Positions 56,958 through 64,000 of a DNA stretch of 64,000 nt are shown in pieces (within the stretch, counting starts at the first letter, position 1; every line of letters starts with the position of its first letter). The translations under genes were made by a program, and so were the position numbers. The notes beneath the pieces were generated by a model, which saw only the letters and a list, made by a program, of their open reading frames with translations, was not told where the DNA came from and made no database searches. Source of the DNA: Actinomycetospora endophytica (GTDB taxonomy: Bacteria > Actinomycetota > Actinomycetes > Mycobacteriales > Pseudonocardiaceae); assembly GCF_021026375.1 (NCBI RefSeq), contig NZ_JAJNDB010000004.1, positions 521,993 to 585,992 of the forward strand, written 5' to 3'.

Positions 56958-58220
56958 ATGGCCGTGACCGCGCCGCCGAGCGTCTTCGCGCAGATCCTCG
57001 ACTACGCCAACCGCGCCGACCCGTATCCGCTCTACGCGGAGCTGCGCCGGACCCCGGTCGTCCGGCAGAGCGACGGGAGCTACGTCGTCTCCGGCTACGC
57101 CGAGATCGTCGAGCTCCTGCACGATCCGCGGATCAGCTCCGAGCAGCACGGCGACGCGGCCGGCGGTCTCGGGACGGGTGCGGGACTGCCGCCGGCCTTC
57201 CTCCAGCTCGATCCGCCCGAGCACGACCGCCTGCGACGCATCGTCACGCGCCACTACGGTCCACCGCACACCCCCGACCGTGTCGACGCCATGATCCCCG
57301 ACCTGCGCCGGACGGTCAGCGGGCTCGTCGACGGCCTCGCCGGGAGCCCCGAGGTCGACCTCGTCGACCAGGTCGCGTATCCGTTCCCGGTCACCGCGAT
57401 CTGCGACCTGCTGGGCGTCCCGCGCCAGGACGAGCCTCGCTTCCACCCCTGGTCGGAAGCCCTGATCGCGGCCCTCGACCCGGGCACCGGCGACCCCGCC
57501 GAGCGGCAGCGTCGCCGCGTCTCCGCCATGAAGGAGATGGGGCAGTACTTCGCCGGTCTCATCGGCACCCGGCGGCACGCGCCCGGTCCCGATCTGCTCT
57601 CCGCGCTGGCCACCGACCAGGGCCCCGACGGACACCTCAGCGATCCACAGCTGCTGACGACGGCGTTCCTGCTGCTCAACGCCGGACACGAGACCACCGT
57701 CAACCTCATCGCCAACGGCATGCTCACGCTGCTCCGCCACCCCGACGTGCTCGAGCGACTCCGGCGGGAGTCCGAGCTGGCCATCCACCTGGTCGAGGAA
57801 CTGCTGCGCTACGAGCCCCCGGTGCAGTTCCTGCCGAACCGCACCGCCCTCGACGACATCGAGATCGCCGACACCACCATCCCGTCGGGTTCCCGGGTCA
57901 CGTTGGTCCTCGCCGCCGGGAGCCGCGATCCCGCCCACGTCCGCGACCCGGACCGGTTCGACCCCGATCGGTTCGACCCGGACCGGTTCGGCCTCGCCCG
58001 CGACACCGACCAGCACCTGGGCTTCGGCGGGGGTGTCCACTACTGCTTCGGTGCGCCGCTGGCCCGGCTCGAGACCCAGATCGCGCTGACCGAGCTGACC
58101 CGCCGGCTGGTCAACCCGCGGCTGGTCGTCGACCCGCCGCCGTACCGGACCAATCCGGTCCTGCGCGGTCCCCGGCACCTGCCCGTCGCGATCGACGGAG
58201 TCCTCCCGGCCGACGGCTGA
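56958..58220 (+). CDS. Cytochrome P450
   Basis: A 420-residue bacterial class I P450. The I-helix is LLNAGHETTVNLIANGMLTL (AGxET), the ExxR motif is EELLRYEPP, and the haem-binding loop is LGFGGGVHYCFGAPLARLE with the ligating Cys. ATG 56958 follows GGAGGAGGCCGCCGTC. The meander contains DPDRF three times in tandem (57949-57993), one more than usual. It should be reduced by the upstream ferredoxin-reductase fusion. Substrate unknown. Confidence 0.9.
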   Translation: MAVTAPPSVFAQILDYANRADPYPLYAELRRTPVVRQSDGSYVVSGYAEIVELLHDPRISSEQHGDAAGGLGTGAGLPPAFLQLDPPEHDRLRRIVTRHYGPPHTPDRVDAMIPDLRRTVSGLVDGLAGSPEVDLVDQVAYPFPVTAICDLLGVPRQDEPRFHPWSEALIAALDPGTGDPAERQRRRVSAMKEMGQYFAGLIGTRRHAPGPDLLSALATDQGPDGHLSDPQLLTTAFLLLNAGHETTVNLIANGMLTLLRHPDVLERLRRESELAIHLVEELLRYEPPVQFLPNRTALDDIEIADTTIPSGSRVTLVLAAGSRDPAHVRDPDRFDPDRFDPDRFGLARDTDQHLGFGGGVHYCFGAPLARLETQIALTELTRRLVNPRLVVDPPPYRTNPVLRGPRHLPVAIDGVLPADG

Positions 58221-58343
58221 CGGTGCGCGGCGGCACCGGCCCGTCGGGCGGGCTCATCCCCATGGGGTGAGGACCCGAGCCCGACCGGCGAACAGACTCC
58301 AGTTGAGAGACCAGGCATCCACGAGCACCGGCGGAGACGGCAC

Positions 58344-58640
58344 ATGACCCCACGCCAGCGGCAGGCGCCGCCCGCGGGCGGCTCGGGGTCCACCGACGCG
58401 GACGACGGTGCCGACGACCGCCGGGCGCCTTGGCAGTGGCGGGTCGACGTCCCGCTGCTCGGACCGGTCGGCTGGCCCCCGACCGGGTCGGCCGCCTTCC
58501 TGGTCGTGGTCGGCGGGCTCGCGGTGGTCGAGGTCGTGTCCTGGCCGTTGGCCGTTGCGGTGGGGATCGGTCACGTCCTGGCCCGCGATCACGACAACCG
58601 GATGCTGCGCGAGATCGGCGAAGGCCTGCAGGTCGCCTGA
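58344..58640 (+). CDS. Small membrane protein
   Basis: A 98-residue protein. After a Pro/Asp-rich head come WRVDVPLLGPVGWPPTGSAA, FLVVVGGLAVVEVVSWPLAV and the tail ARDHDNRMLREIGEGLQVA, with one or two hydrophobic segments. The C-terminal GHVLARDHDNRMLREIGEGL is a recurrent motif in actinobacterial membrane proteins. Function unknown. It ends 2 bp before the LysR-like gene on the other strand. Confidence 0.6.
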   Translation: MTPRQRQAPPAGGSGSTDADDGADDRRAPWQWRVDVPLLGPVGWPPTGSAAFLVVVGGLAVVEVVSWPLAVAVGIGHVLARDHDNRMLREIGEGLQVA

Positions 58641-58642
58641 GG

Positions 58643-59338
58643 TCACCGACGGCGGGCCGCTCGGCGCCGGGAAGGTTTCCTCGACGCGGGGGCGGGGGCG
58701 CCCGGTGGCGGGCCGTCGTCGCGGCGGGGGGTGCGGGAACTGTTGACCGTGCGGCCGCGGACGATTCCGATGAACTCCTCCATCAGCTCCGTGTTGTCCG
58801 CGTCCGGCCAGGTGAGGACGACGCTGGACTGCGGCGCGTCGGTCACCGGTCGGTAGGTGAGGTCCCGACGGTGGTGCAGGCGAGCCAGCGACTGGGGGAG
58901 GATCAGCAGGCCGACGCCTGCGGCGACGAGCTCGATCGCGTCGGCCGTCGTCGCGGGGTCGAACGCCGCGGCCTGGCCCGGCCGGTCGCCGGGCCAGGGG
59001 AGGGTGTCGTCCTGCGGACGGAGGACGATCTCGTCGGCGACGTCGTCGAGCTCCGCCTCGTCGACCGCGGTGAGCACGTGCTCCTTCGGCACGACGGCCA
59101 CGGTGGTCTCGGTGTAGAGCGGGATCGCGTGCAGCCCCGCCCGGTCGATCGGCAGCCGGACCACCCCGGCGTCCACCTCACCGGCCCGGACCTGCTCCAC
59201 CACCTCGTCCGTGGCTGCGCCCAGGAGCTCGAGGGGGACGTCGGGACGTCGCTCGGCCCAGATCCGCGCCCACTTGCCCGGTGTGGCCCCGGGGACGTAG
59301 CCGAGCCGGAAGGACGCGGTCTCGCAGGACTCGCTCAC
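58643..59338 (-). CDS. LysR-type substrate-binding domain protein without DNA-binding domain
   Basis: A 231-residue protein that begins directly at the LysR effector domain (SFRLGYVPGATPGKWARIWA, VDAGVVRLPIDRAGLHAIPL, VAVVPKEHVLTA, AAGVGLLILPQSLARLHHRR). The 60-residue helix-turn-helix is missing, yet the ORF is intact. The C-terminus is a strongly basic tail (SRKPSRRRAARRR). It is divergent from a DUF5997 gene with 42 bp between starts; I have the impression this pair is conserved in actinomycetes. It may act as a ligand-sensing partner for the DUF5997 protein. Confidence 0.75.
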   Translation of the reverse strand: MSESCETASFRLGYVPGATPGKWARIWAERRPDVPLELLGAATDEVVEQVRAGEVDAGVVRLPIDRAGLHAIPLYTETTVAVVPKEHVLTAVDEAELDDVADEIVLRPQDDTLPWPGDRPGQAAAFDPATTADAIELVAAGVGLLILPQSLARLHHRRDLTYRPVTDAPQSSVVLTWPDADNTELMEEFIGIVRGRTVNSSRTPRRDDGPPPGAPAPASRKPSRRRAARRR

Positions 59339-59380
59339 GGGGTCAGGCTATCGGCCGGCCGGGCCCGATAATCTGGGCCG

Positions 59381-59770
59381 ATGACGCGGCAGAGGGCGAC
59401 GCAGACGATGAAGCCCGCGACGGCGGCGAAGAAGCTGGGCGTGCACCTCGACGCGACGCCCGCCGAGTTCCGCGACGGCATGGTGTCCCGCGACGAGCTC
59501 GACGCCCTGCAGGCCGACCCGCCCGCGTGGCTGCGCGAGCTGCGTCGCGACGGCCCGCACCCGCGCCCCGTCGTCGCGGACCGTCTCGGTGTGTCGATCT
59601 CCGGGCTGGCCCGGGCCGAGATCACCGAGCCGCTGACCACCGCGCAGATCACGGCGTTGAAGGAAGAGCAGCCGGAGTGGCTGCGCCGCGAGCGGAACCT
59701 GCGCGCCCAGGTGCAGCGCGAGGACGCCCGGCTGCGCGCCGAGCGCTCGGGCGGCGGGAGCACCCCGTAG
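59381..59770 (+). CDS. DUF5997 family protein
   Basis: A 129-residue protein. KPATAAKKLGVHLDATPAEF, RDGMVSRDELDALQADPPAW, LRELRRDGPHPRPVVADRLG, VSISGLARAEITEPLTTAQI and LKEEQPEWLRRER are typical of the DUF5997 family. The region RPVVADRLGVSISGLARA reads like a helix-turn-helix, so it may supply the DNA-binding function missing from the LysR-like partner; this is inference. Full length. Confidence 0.75.
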   Translation: MTRQRATQTMKPATAAKKLGVHLDATPAEFRDGMVSRDELDALQADPPAWLRELRRDGPHPRPVVADRLGVSISGLARAEITEPLTTAQITALKEEQPEWLRRERNLRAQVQREDARLRAERSGGGSTP

Positions 59771-59844
59771 GCGACCGTTCAGGTCGGCGGCGAGCTGGAG
59801 CGCCTCCGGTCAGCTGACCCCGCCTGCGCCGGCGTCCGGCCGGT

Positions 59845-60165
59845 TCAGGAGCTCGATCGGGTGCTGTGGGGTTCGCGGCCGGCGGCGACGATGGCCTCGA
59901 GGGCGGCGACGTGGCCGTCGAAGGCGTCGCGGCCGGTGGCCGTGATCCGGGCCCGCAGCCTGTGGCGGCTGCCGTCGAGGCGGCGTTCGGTGTCGATGTA
60001 GCCGGCTTCTTCCAGCGCCGCGAGCTGCTTGGACAACGCCGAGTCGGACAGCTCCAGTCGGTCCTTGAGGTAGGAGAACTCCGCCCAGTCCGCGGCCGCG
60101 AGCGTGGCCATGAGGCGGAGCCGGGTGCTGGGGTGGATCAGTTCGTCGAAGCCCGGCGCGGTCAT
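59845..60165 (-). CDS. Winged-helix transcriptional regulator (HTH_34/MarR-like)
   Basis: A 106-residue protein: IHPSTRLRLMATLAAADWAE, FSYLKDRLELSDSALSKQLA (recognition region), ALEEAGYIDTERRLDGSRHR and RITATGRDAFDGHVAALEAI match short DNA-binding proteins of the HTH_34 family. ATG 60165 overlaps the stop of the membrane-protein gene (ATGA). The operon likely is autoregulated through the palindrome at 60642-60660. Confidence 0.83.
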   Translation of the reverse strand: MTAPGFDELIHPSTRLRLMATLAAADWAEFSYLKDRLELSDSALSKQLAALEEAGYIDTERRLDGSRHRLRARITATGRDAFDGHVAALEAIVAAGREPHSTRSSS

Positions 60166-60629
60166 GTGCGCGCCCGGCCTCGCAGCAGCACCCGCAGGAT
60201 CTCCGGCCCGCCGAATCCGATCACCGCTGCGCCCAGGACCCCTGCCCACAGTCCGGGGTGGTGGGCGCCGTCGGCGTACAGCGCTAACCCGGCGCCGATG
60301 GTGATCGCGACCAGTCCGACCAGGATGCCCACCACGATGACCGCCGTGCGGCGACCGGCCACGACGGCGCTGACCTGCAACCGCTGCGTGCGCCGACGAC
60401 CGGCCAACAACCGGGAGGCCAGCGTCGCGTGCGCGACCCCGAAGACGAGCGTCGCCGCCATGACCAGCCACGGTGGCGCCAGGTCGCCGATCGCGCCCAG
60501 CGCCAACCAACCCGCCGCCATCGCCCACCAGTAGCCGCGGGGCAGGCCGACCTCGTCGGCGACGCGGGCCCGTGCGTCCTCGACGGCCTCCAGTGCCGCA
60601 CCAGCCTGGCCCGGGGTGATGTGCTCCAT
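60162..60629 (-). CDS. Four-helix membrane protein co-transcribed with regulator
   Basis: A 155-residue protein with a soluble helical head (EHITPGQAGAALEAVEDARA) and four hydrophobic segments (YWWAMAAGWLALGAIGDLAP, LVMAATLVFGVAHATLA, AVIVVGILVGLVAITIGAGL, LWAGVLGAAVIGFGGPEILR). Membrane-protein/HTH_34 pairs are frequent in actinomycetes; the pair may sense envelope or solvent stress. The substrate or signal is unknown. Confidence 0.65.
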   Translation of the reverse strand: MEHITPGQAGAALEAVEDARARVADEVGLPRGYWWAMAAGWLALGAIGDLAPPWLVMAATLVFGVAHATLASRLLAGRRRTQRLQVSAVVAGRRTAVIVVGILVGLVAITIGAGLALYADGAHHPGLWAGVLGAAVIGFGGPEILRVLLRGRART

Positions 60630-60641
60630 GGACGACGCCTC

Positions 60642-60660
60642 ACTTTCCTATGCGGAAAGT
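60642..60660. promoter_or_regulatory. Operator candidate upstream of the HTH_34 operon
   Basis: ACTTTCC-TATGC-GGAAAGT is a perfect 7-5-7 inverted repeat 13 bp upstream of the membrane protein ATG. A second GGGAAAGTC half-site lies at about 60680-60688. On the minus strand TTGACT at about 60691 could be a -35 box. The position fits autorepression by the winged-helix regulator. Confidence 0.6.
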
Positions 60661-60709
60661 AGCCTCGACTTGCCGACCGGGAAAGTCAAGCCTGTCGGCA
60701 CGGCCGGGC

Positions 60710-62875
60710 TCACGCCGGTGATCGGCGCTCGCGTGGCGCCGGCAGGACATCAGGCGGTCGCGGAACCACGCCTCGATCGGCCGCCGGCGCCGGCGCCGGC
60801 GCGGCGGTCCCGGGCACGGCGCGGACGACGAACAACGCGATGTCGTCCCGTTGGGAGCCCGCCCCGTAAGCGGTGACCGCGGCGCGTACTTCGGCGATGA
60901 CGTCGTCCGCCGAGCCGCTGCCGGCGCCGCCGACCGCCGATACCAGTCGGTCCTCGCCGAAGGGCTCCGCCCCCGGACGGCCGTCGCGCGGCTGCTCGCT
61001 GACTCCGTCGGTATAGAAGACGAGCGCCTCACCGGCGGCCAGCCGGAGTCGCGTACCGACCACGCTCACCTCTCGCACCAGGCCGATCGCCGTTCCATGG
61101 ATCCCGACCGGTTCCACCCGGCCGTCAGGGCGCTGGTGCAGCGGCTGGTCATGACCGGCCAGCAGCAGCTCCACGGCCAGACCGTCGCCCTCCCCGGAGA
61201 CCGGGCCACTGACCAGCGCACACGCGAGGGTGCAGAACAGGTACGGATCCTCCGCCTCCAGCATCACCGTGTTCAGCTCCGCGACGGCCTCCGACAGCGG
61301 ATGACCCTCGCGGATCAGGACGCGCAGGACATCGCGCACGAGGCTCGTCCGCGCGGCCGCCCGCGCGCCCTTGCCGCACACATCACCCACCGTGACCAGC
61401 CAGCGGCGCTCAGGCAGCTCGAGCACGTCGTAGAAGTCACCGCCGACCTCGCTGCCCGCGCTCGCGGGGAGGTACTCCGCGGTGAACTCGACCTCCGGAG
61501 CCCTCGGCAGAGCTCGGGGGAGCAGAGCGCGCTGAAGTGCGAATGACGTCTCGGCGTGCCTGCCGGTGATGCGGGCGTTGTCGATCGCCAGGGCCGCTCG
61601 GCGGGCCAGGTCCGAGATCACCGCGGTCTCCTCCGCCGTGTGGGGGCGTTGCGGTGGCCGACCCACGGTGAGCACACCGACGAGGTCGCCGCGTGCCACC
61701 AACGGCACCGCCAGTCCGGACACGTCCGAGGCCGGATCCCCCACCGTCACCGGTCGTCGGCGGAACATCGCCTCGGCCAGCTGGTCGGGCACCGACGCCG
61801 GGCCTGATCGGTCGAGCACGGCGGCGCGGAGCCTGGTCACGGCGGCCTCGTCGGCGTGAGCGAGCGCCGCGAGCTCGAGATGCACGGCGCTGTGCTCCTC
61901 GGCGAGGTGCAGCGCACACCAGGGCCCGAGTCGTGGAATGGCGATCTGGGGGACCAGGGCGCTGGTCAACCGGAGATCCGTGGACTGGGCCAGCAACTCA
62001 CCGGCCTCGGCGAGGAAGGTCGTCCAGGAGCGCCGGCGTTGATCGACACCCCGTAACCAGTCGATCTCCGTGCCGGACGCGATGCGCATCGCGGTCAGCT
62101 CGGCGAGGTCATGCAGGCCCGAGCGATCGGCGCCGGCCCCCGGCTCGATCGACAACGTTCCCGTCAACGGCGCCGGGAGGGCCAGCGGGAGGCGCATCGG
62201 GTCCCCCGGCGGCTGCGGGTCCGCACCGGCTCGCGCGAGCTGAACCGGTCCGTCTCCGTCGCCGTAGTCGAGGGTGACCTCGGCGGCCGTCGCGCCGGTG
62301 AGCTCGCAGAGCCGACGGAGCAGTTCCGCGGCCTGATCTCCCGGTCCTGATGCGGACGACACCGCCGGAGGGAGATGCAGCAGCGTCCGGGCGATCTGCG
62401 CAGGCTCACCAGGACGTGCGTCGGCCGGAACGGCCTCAGTCCTGCCCGGCGCGGGCTCCGTCGGGGCGACCACGCCCGCCGGACCGAGGGTGAACCAGAC
62501 GCAGTGACCCTCGGTGTCGTGGCGGGTGCCCCACGCCGTGGCCAGCGATTCCACCAGCGCCATGCCTCGTCCGTGCGTCGCTGCCCGGCCGGTCCGGGAA
62601 CGAGGCTCGGCGAGGTGCACCTCCAGGGGGCTGGACCCCTGGTCGGTGACCGACACGGTGATCCCGTCGTCGCCGGCGGCGACCGCGAAGTCGAACGTCG
62701 TGCCGGCGTGGAGCACGGCGTTCTCGCACAGTTCGCTGGCGAGGAGCGTCGCCGTCTCGGCAGTGTCCTCGTCGCTCCCGACCTCGGCCAGCACCCCACG
62801 CAGCAGACGGCGCGCGACACCCGCCGATCGCGATTCGGGCGGTAGCCGGACATGACGGCCCAGGGCACCGGACAC
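60710..62875 (-). CDS. HATPase-GAF-PP2C (SpoIIE/RsbU-type) phosphatase
   Basis: A 721-residue multidomain protein. Residues 1 to about 130 are an RsbW-like HATPase (LLASELCENAVLHAGTTFDF with N-box; HGRGMALVESLATAWG). GAF-like domains cover about 165-445 (GLAVPLVARGDLVGVLTVGR). Residues about 460-675 are a PP2C phosphatase (AGSEVGGDFYDVLELPERRW, VGDVCGKGARAAARTSLVRD, LVFYTDGVSEQPRDG, SQRDDIALFVVRA). The tail is Pro/Ala-rich. Such fusions both phosphorylate and dephosphorylate anti-anti-sigma factors. It is divergent from the poly-HAMP sensor with 99 bp between starts, suggesting one partner-switching pathway. Confidence 0.85.
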   Translation of the reverse strand: MSGALGRHVRLPPESRSAGVARRLLRGVLAEVGSDEDTAETATLLASELCENAVLHAGTTFDFAVAAGDDGITVSVTDQGSSPLEVHLAEPRSRTGRAATHGRGMALVESLATAWGTRHDTEGHCVWFTLGPAGVVAPTEPAPGRTEAVPADARPGEPAQIARTLLHLPPAVSSASGPGDQAAELLRRLCELTGATAAEVTLDYGDGDGPVQLARAGADPQPPGDPMRLPLALPAPLTGTLSIEPGAGADRSGLHDLAELTAMRIASGTEIDWLRGVDQRRRSWTTFLAEAGELLAQSTDLRLTSALVPQIAIPRLGPWCALHLAEEHSAVHLELAALAHADEAAVTRLRAAVLDRSGPASVPDQLAEAMFRRRPVTVGDPASDVSGLAVPLVARGDLVGVLTVGRPPQRPHTAEETAVISDLARRAALAIDNARITGRHAETSFALQRALLPRALPRAPEVEFTAEYLPASAGSEVGGDFYDVLELPERRWLVTVGDVCGKGARAAARTSLVRDVLRVLIREGHPLSEAVAELNTVMLEAEDPYLFCTLACALVSGPVSGEGDGLAVELLLAGHDQPLHQRPDGRVEPVGIHGTAIGLVREVSVVGTRLRLAAGEALVFYTDGVSEQPRDGRPGAEPFGEDRLVSAVGGAGSGSADDVIAEVRAAVTAYGAGSQRDDIALFVVRAVPGTAAPAPAPAADRGVVPRPPDVLPAPRERRSPA

Positions 62876-62974
62876 GAGGGAGAGTGTGCCCCCTCATCGG
62901 GTCGTATTGTCCTGCCACCCACCTACACAGCGCATCATGGGGCCCCGACCCGTCGTCCCCCGGAGGGATGTGAC

Positions 62975-64000
62975 ATGACCGAAGCCGCGAGTGTCGACAC
63001 TCAGGGTGATCAGAGCACGGCCCCGGATGACGGGGTCCTGCTCGAGCTCGCCGAGGCGATGCGCAGGGTCGGACGTGGTGAGCTGGACGTCCGCCTGTCT
63101 CGGCGGATGGGTCTGGCGGGCGAGGTCGTCGACCACTTCAACGAGATGGTGGCCGTCCAGGAGAGGCACAACCGGGACCTGCTGCGGATCAGTCGCGTCA
63201 TCGGCCACGAGGGCCGCATGCGTGAGCGCCTCGACGAGGAGAGCGCCGACGGTGCCTGGGCCGCCGCCGCTCACGCCGTCAACTCGCTCATCGACGACCT
63301 CGCGAGGCCCACCGCCGAGATCGCCCGGGTCATCGAGGCCGTGGCGCAGGGCGACCTGACGGAGCACATGGCCCTCGAGATCGAGGGCCGCCCGCTACGG
63401 GGTGAGTTCCTGAGGATCGGCCGCACGGTCAACACCATGGTGGACCAGCTCTCGTCCTTCGCCGACGAGGTGACCCGGATGGCCCGGGAGGTCGGCACCC
63501 AGGGCGAGCTCGGCGGTCAGGCCGACGTCCGCGGTGTCGCGGGAACCTGGCGGGCACTGACGGACTCGGTGAACACCATGGCGAGCAACCTGACCAACCA
63601 GGTCCGGTCCATCTCGTCGGTCGCCACCGCCATCGCCGAGGGCGACCTGTCCCGGAAGATCACGGTGAGTGCCCGCGGCGAGGTCGCCGAGCTCGCCGAG
63701 ACGATCAACTCCCTGACCGACACGCTCCGGGTGTTCGCCGACGAGGTCACCCGGGTGGCTCGTGAGGTCGGCACCGATGGCCGACTCGGCGGCCAGGCGC
63801 AGGTGCCCGACGTCGGCGGTACCTGGAAAGTCCTGACCGACGCCGTCAACCTCATGGCGGCCAACCTGACCGACCAGGTGCGCAACATCGCCCAGGTGAC
63901 CACCGCGGTCGCCCGCGGCGACCTGAGCCAGAAGATCACCGTGGACGCTCGCGGGGAGATTCTGGAGCTCAAGAGCACCGTGAACACGATGGTCGACCAG
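62975..64000 (+). CDS. Poly-HAMP sensor histidine kinase N-terminus (partial, runs off right edge)
   Basis: The visible 342 residues contain successive HAMP units: [20 protein letters not shown], then [40 protein letters not shown] and [20 protein letters not shown], each followed by NTMVDQL- or NxMAxNL-type helices and [14 protein letters not shown] linkers. This is the nonmembrane poly-HAMP array of large hybrid kinases (NIK1/Os1-like), normally followed by GAF, kinase and receiver domains. ATG 62975 follows GGAGGGATGTGAC. The output domains lie outside the window. Confidence 0.85.
   Translation, partial: MTEAASVDTQGDQSTAPDDGVLLELAEAMRRVGRGELDVRLSRRMGLAGEVVDHFNEMVAVQERHNRDLLRISRVIGHEGRMRERLDEESADGAWAAAAHAVNSLIDDLARPTAEIARVIEAVAQGDLTEHMALEIEGRPLRGEFLRIGRTVNTMVDQLSSFADEVTRMAREVGTQGELGGQADVRGVAGTWRALTDSVNTMASNLTNQVRSISSVATAIAEGDLSRKITVSARGEVAELAETINSLTDTLRVFADEVTRVAREVGTDGRLGGQAQVPDVGGTWKVLTDAVNLMAANLTDQVRNIAQVTTAVARGDLSQKITVDARGEILELKSTVNTMVDQ

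Overview
The window is chromosomal DNA of a very GC-rich actinomycete. WhiB-like, ANTAR-like, Rpf, DUF2795, DUF3040-like, CGNR and LLM/F420-type genes, frequent GTG starts and 1-4 bp stop/start overlaps (ATGA, GTGA, TGATG) point to Actinomycetia. The mix of DosR-type dormancy genes with a catabolic flavoenzyme and P450 repertoire suggests Pseudonocardia or a close relative; this is inferred from protein families, not from a marker gene. I saw no rRNA, tRNA, CRISPR array, integrase or intact insertion sequence.

Layout. 0-3.4 kb: a GT28 glycosyltransferase / DMT transporter / permease operon (minus strand) and a divergent DUF347-repeat membrane protein. 3.4-10.9 kb: a decayed CPBP protease, NAD(P)-dependent formate dehydrogenase, DUF2795 protein, WhiB-family regulator, a resuscitation-promoting factor with a long leader, an amidase, a polytopic membrane protein and an Fno-like reductase. 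10.9-22.3 kb: a protein kinase, a TetR/FAD-monooxygenase pair with two visible operators, an unusual flavin-monooxygenase/MaoC chimera, a SnoaL-like protein, AlkB, a cytochrome c oxidase III-like protein, and a PaaG-like / amine oxidase-like / LLM operon.

22.3-38.2 kb: two degenerate receiver-like proteins precede a surface-glycan locus. In transcription order on the minus strand it encodes a Gfo/Idh dehydrogenase, DegT aminotransferase, Wzz-like protein, MurJ/Wzx-like flippase, a Wzy-like polymerase/ligase fused to a polyprenyl-phosphate sugar transferase, a FemAB-like acyltransferase, a FAD monooxygenase, a lysozyme-like lipoprotein and a GT4 glycosyltransferase, with a second FemAB-like gene inserted on the plus strand.

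38.3-47.4 kb is a dormancy island. It holds a DosS-like sensor kinase and DosR-like regulator, a single-domain receiver, a second DosS-like protein that has lost the phospho-acceptor His, the haem His and the ATPase domain, two Acg-type nitroreductase-like proteins, an Rv1733c-like membrane protein and a universal stress protein, with DosR-box-like palindromes in the intergenic regions.

47.1-64 kb holds small membrane proteins, a DUF1330 protein, YchJ, an acyl-CoA-dehydrogenase-like monooxygenase with divergent TetR and a perfect operator, an MFS exporter divergent from a CGNR zinc-finger protein, wreckage of an epoxide hydrolase and of an SMR/SMR/TetR operon, a ferredoxin-reductase fusion with a cytochrome P450, a LysR-sensor/DUF5997 pair, a HATPase-GAF-PP2C phosphatase, and the start of a poly-HAMP sensor that runs off the right edge.
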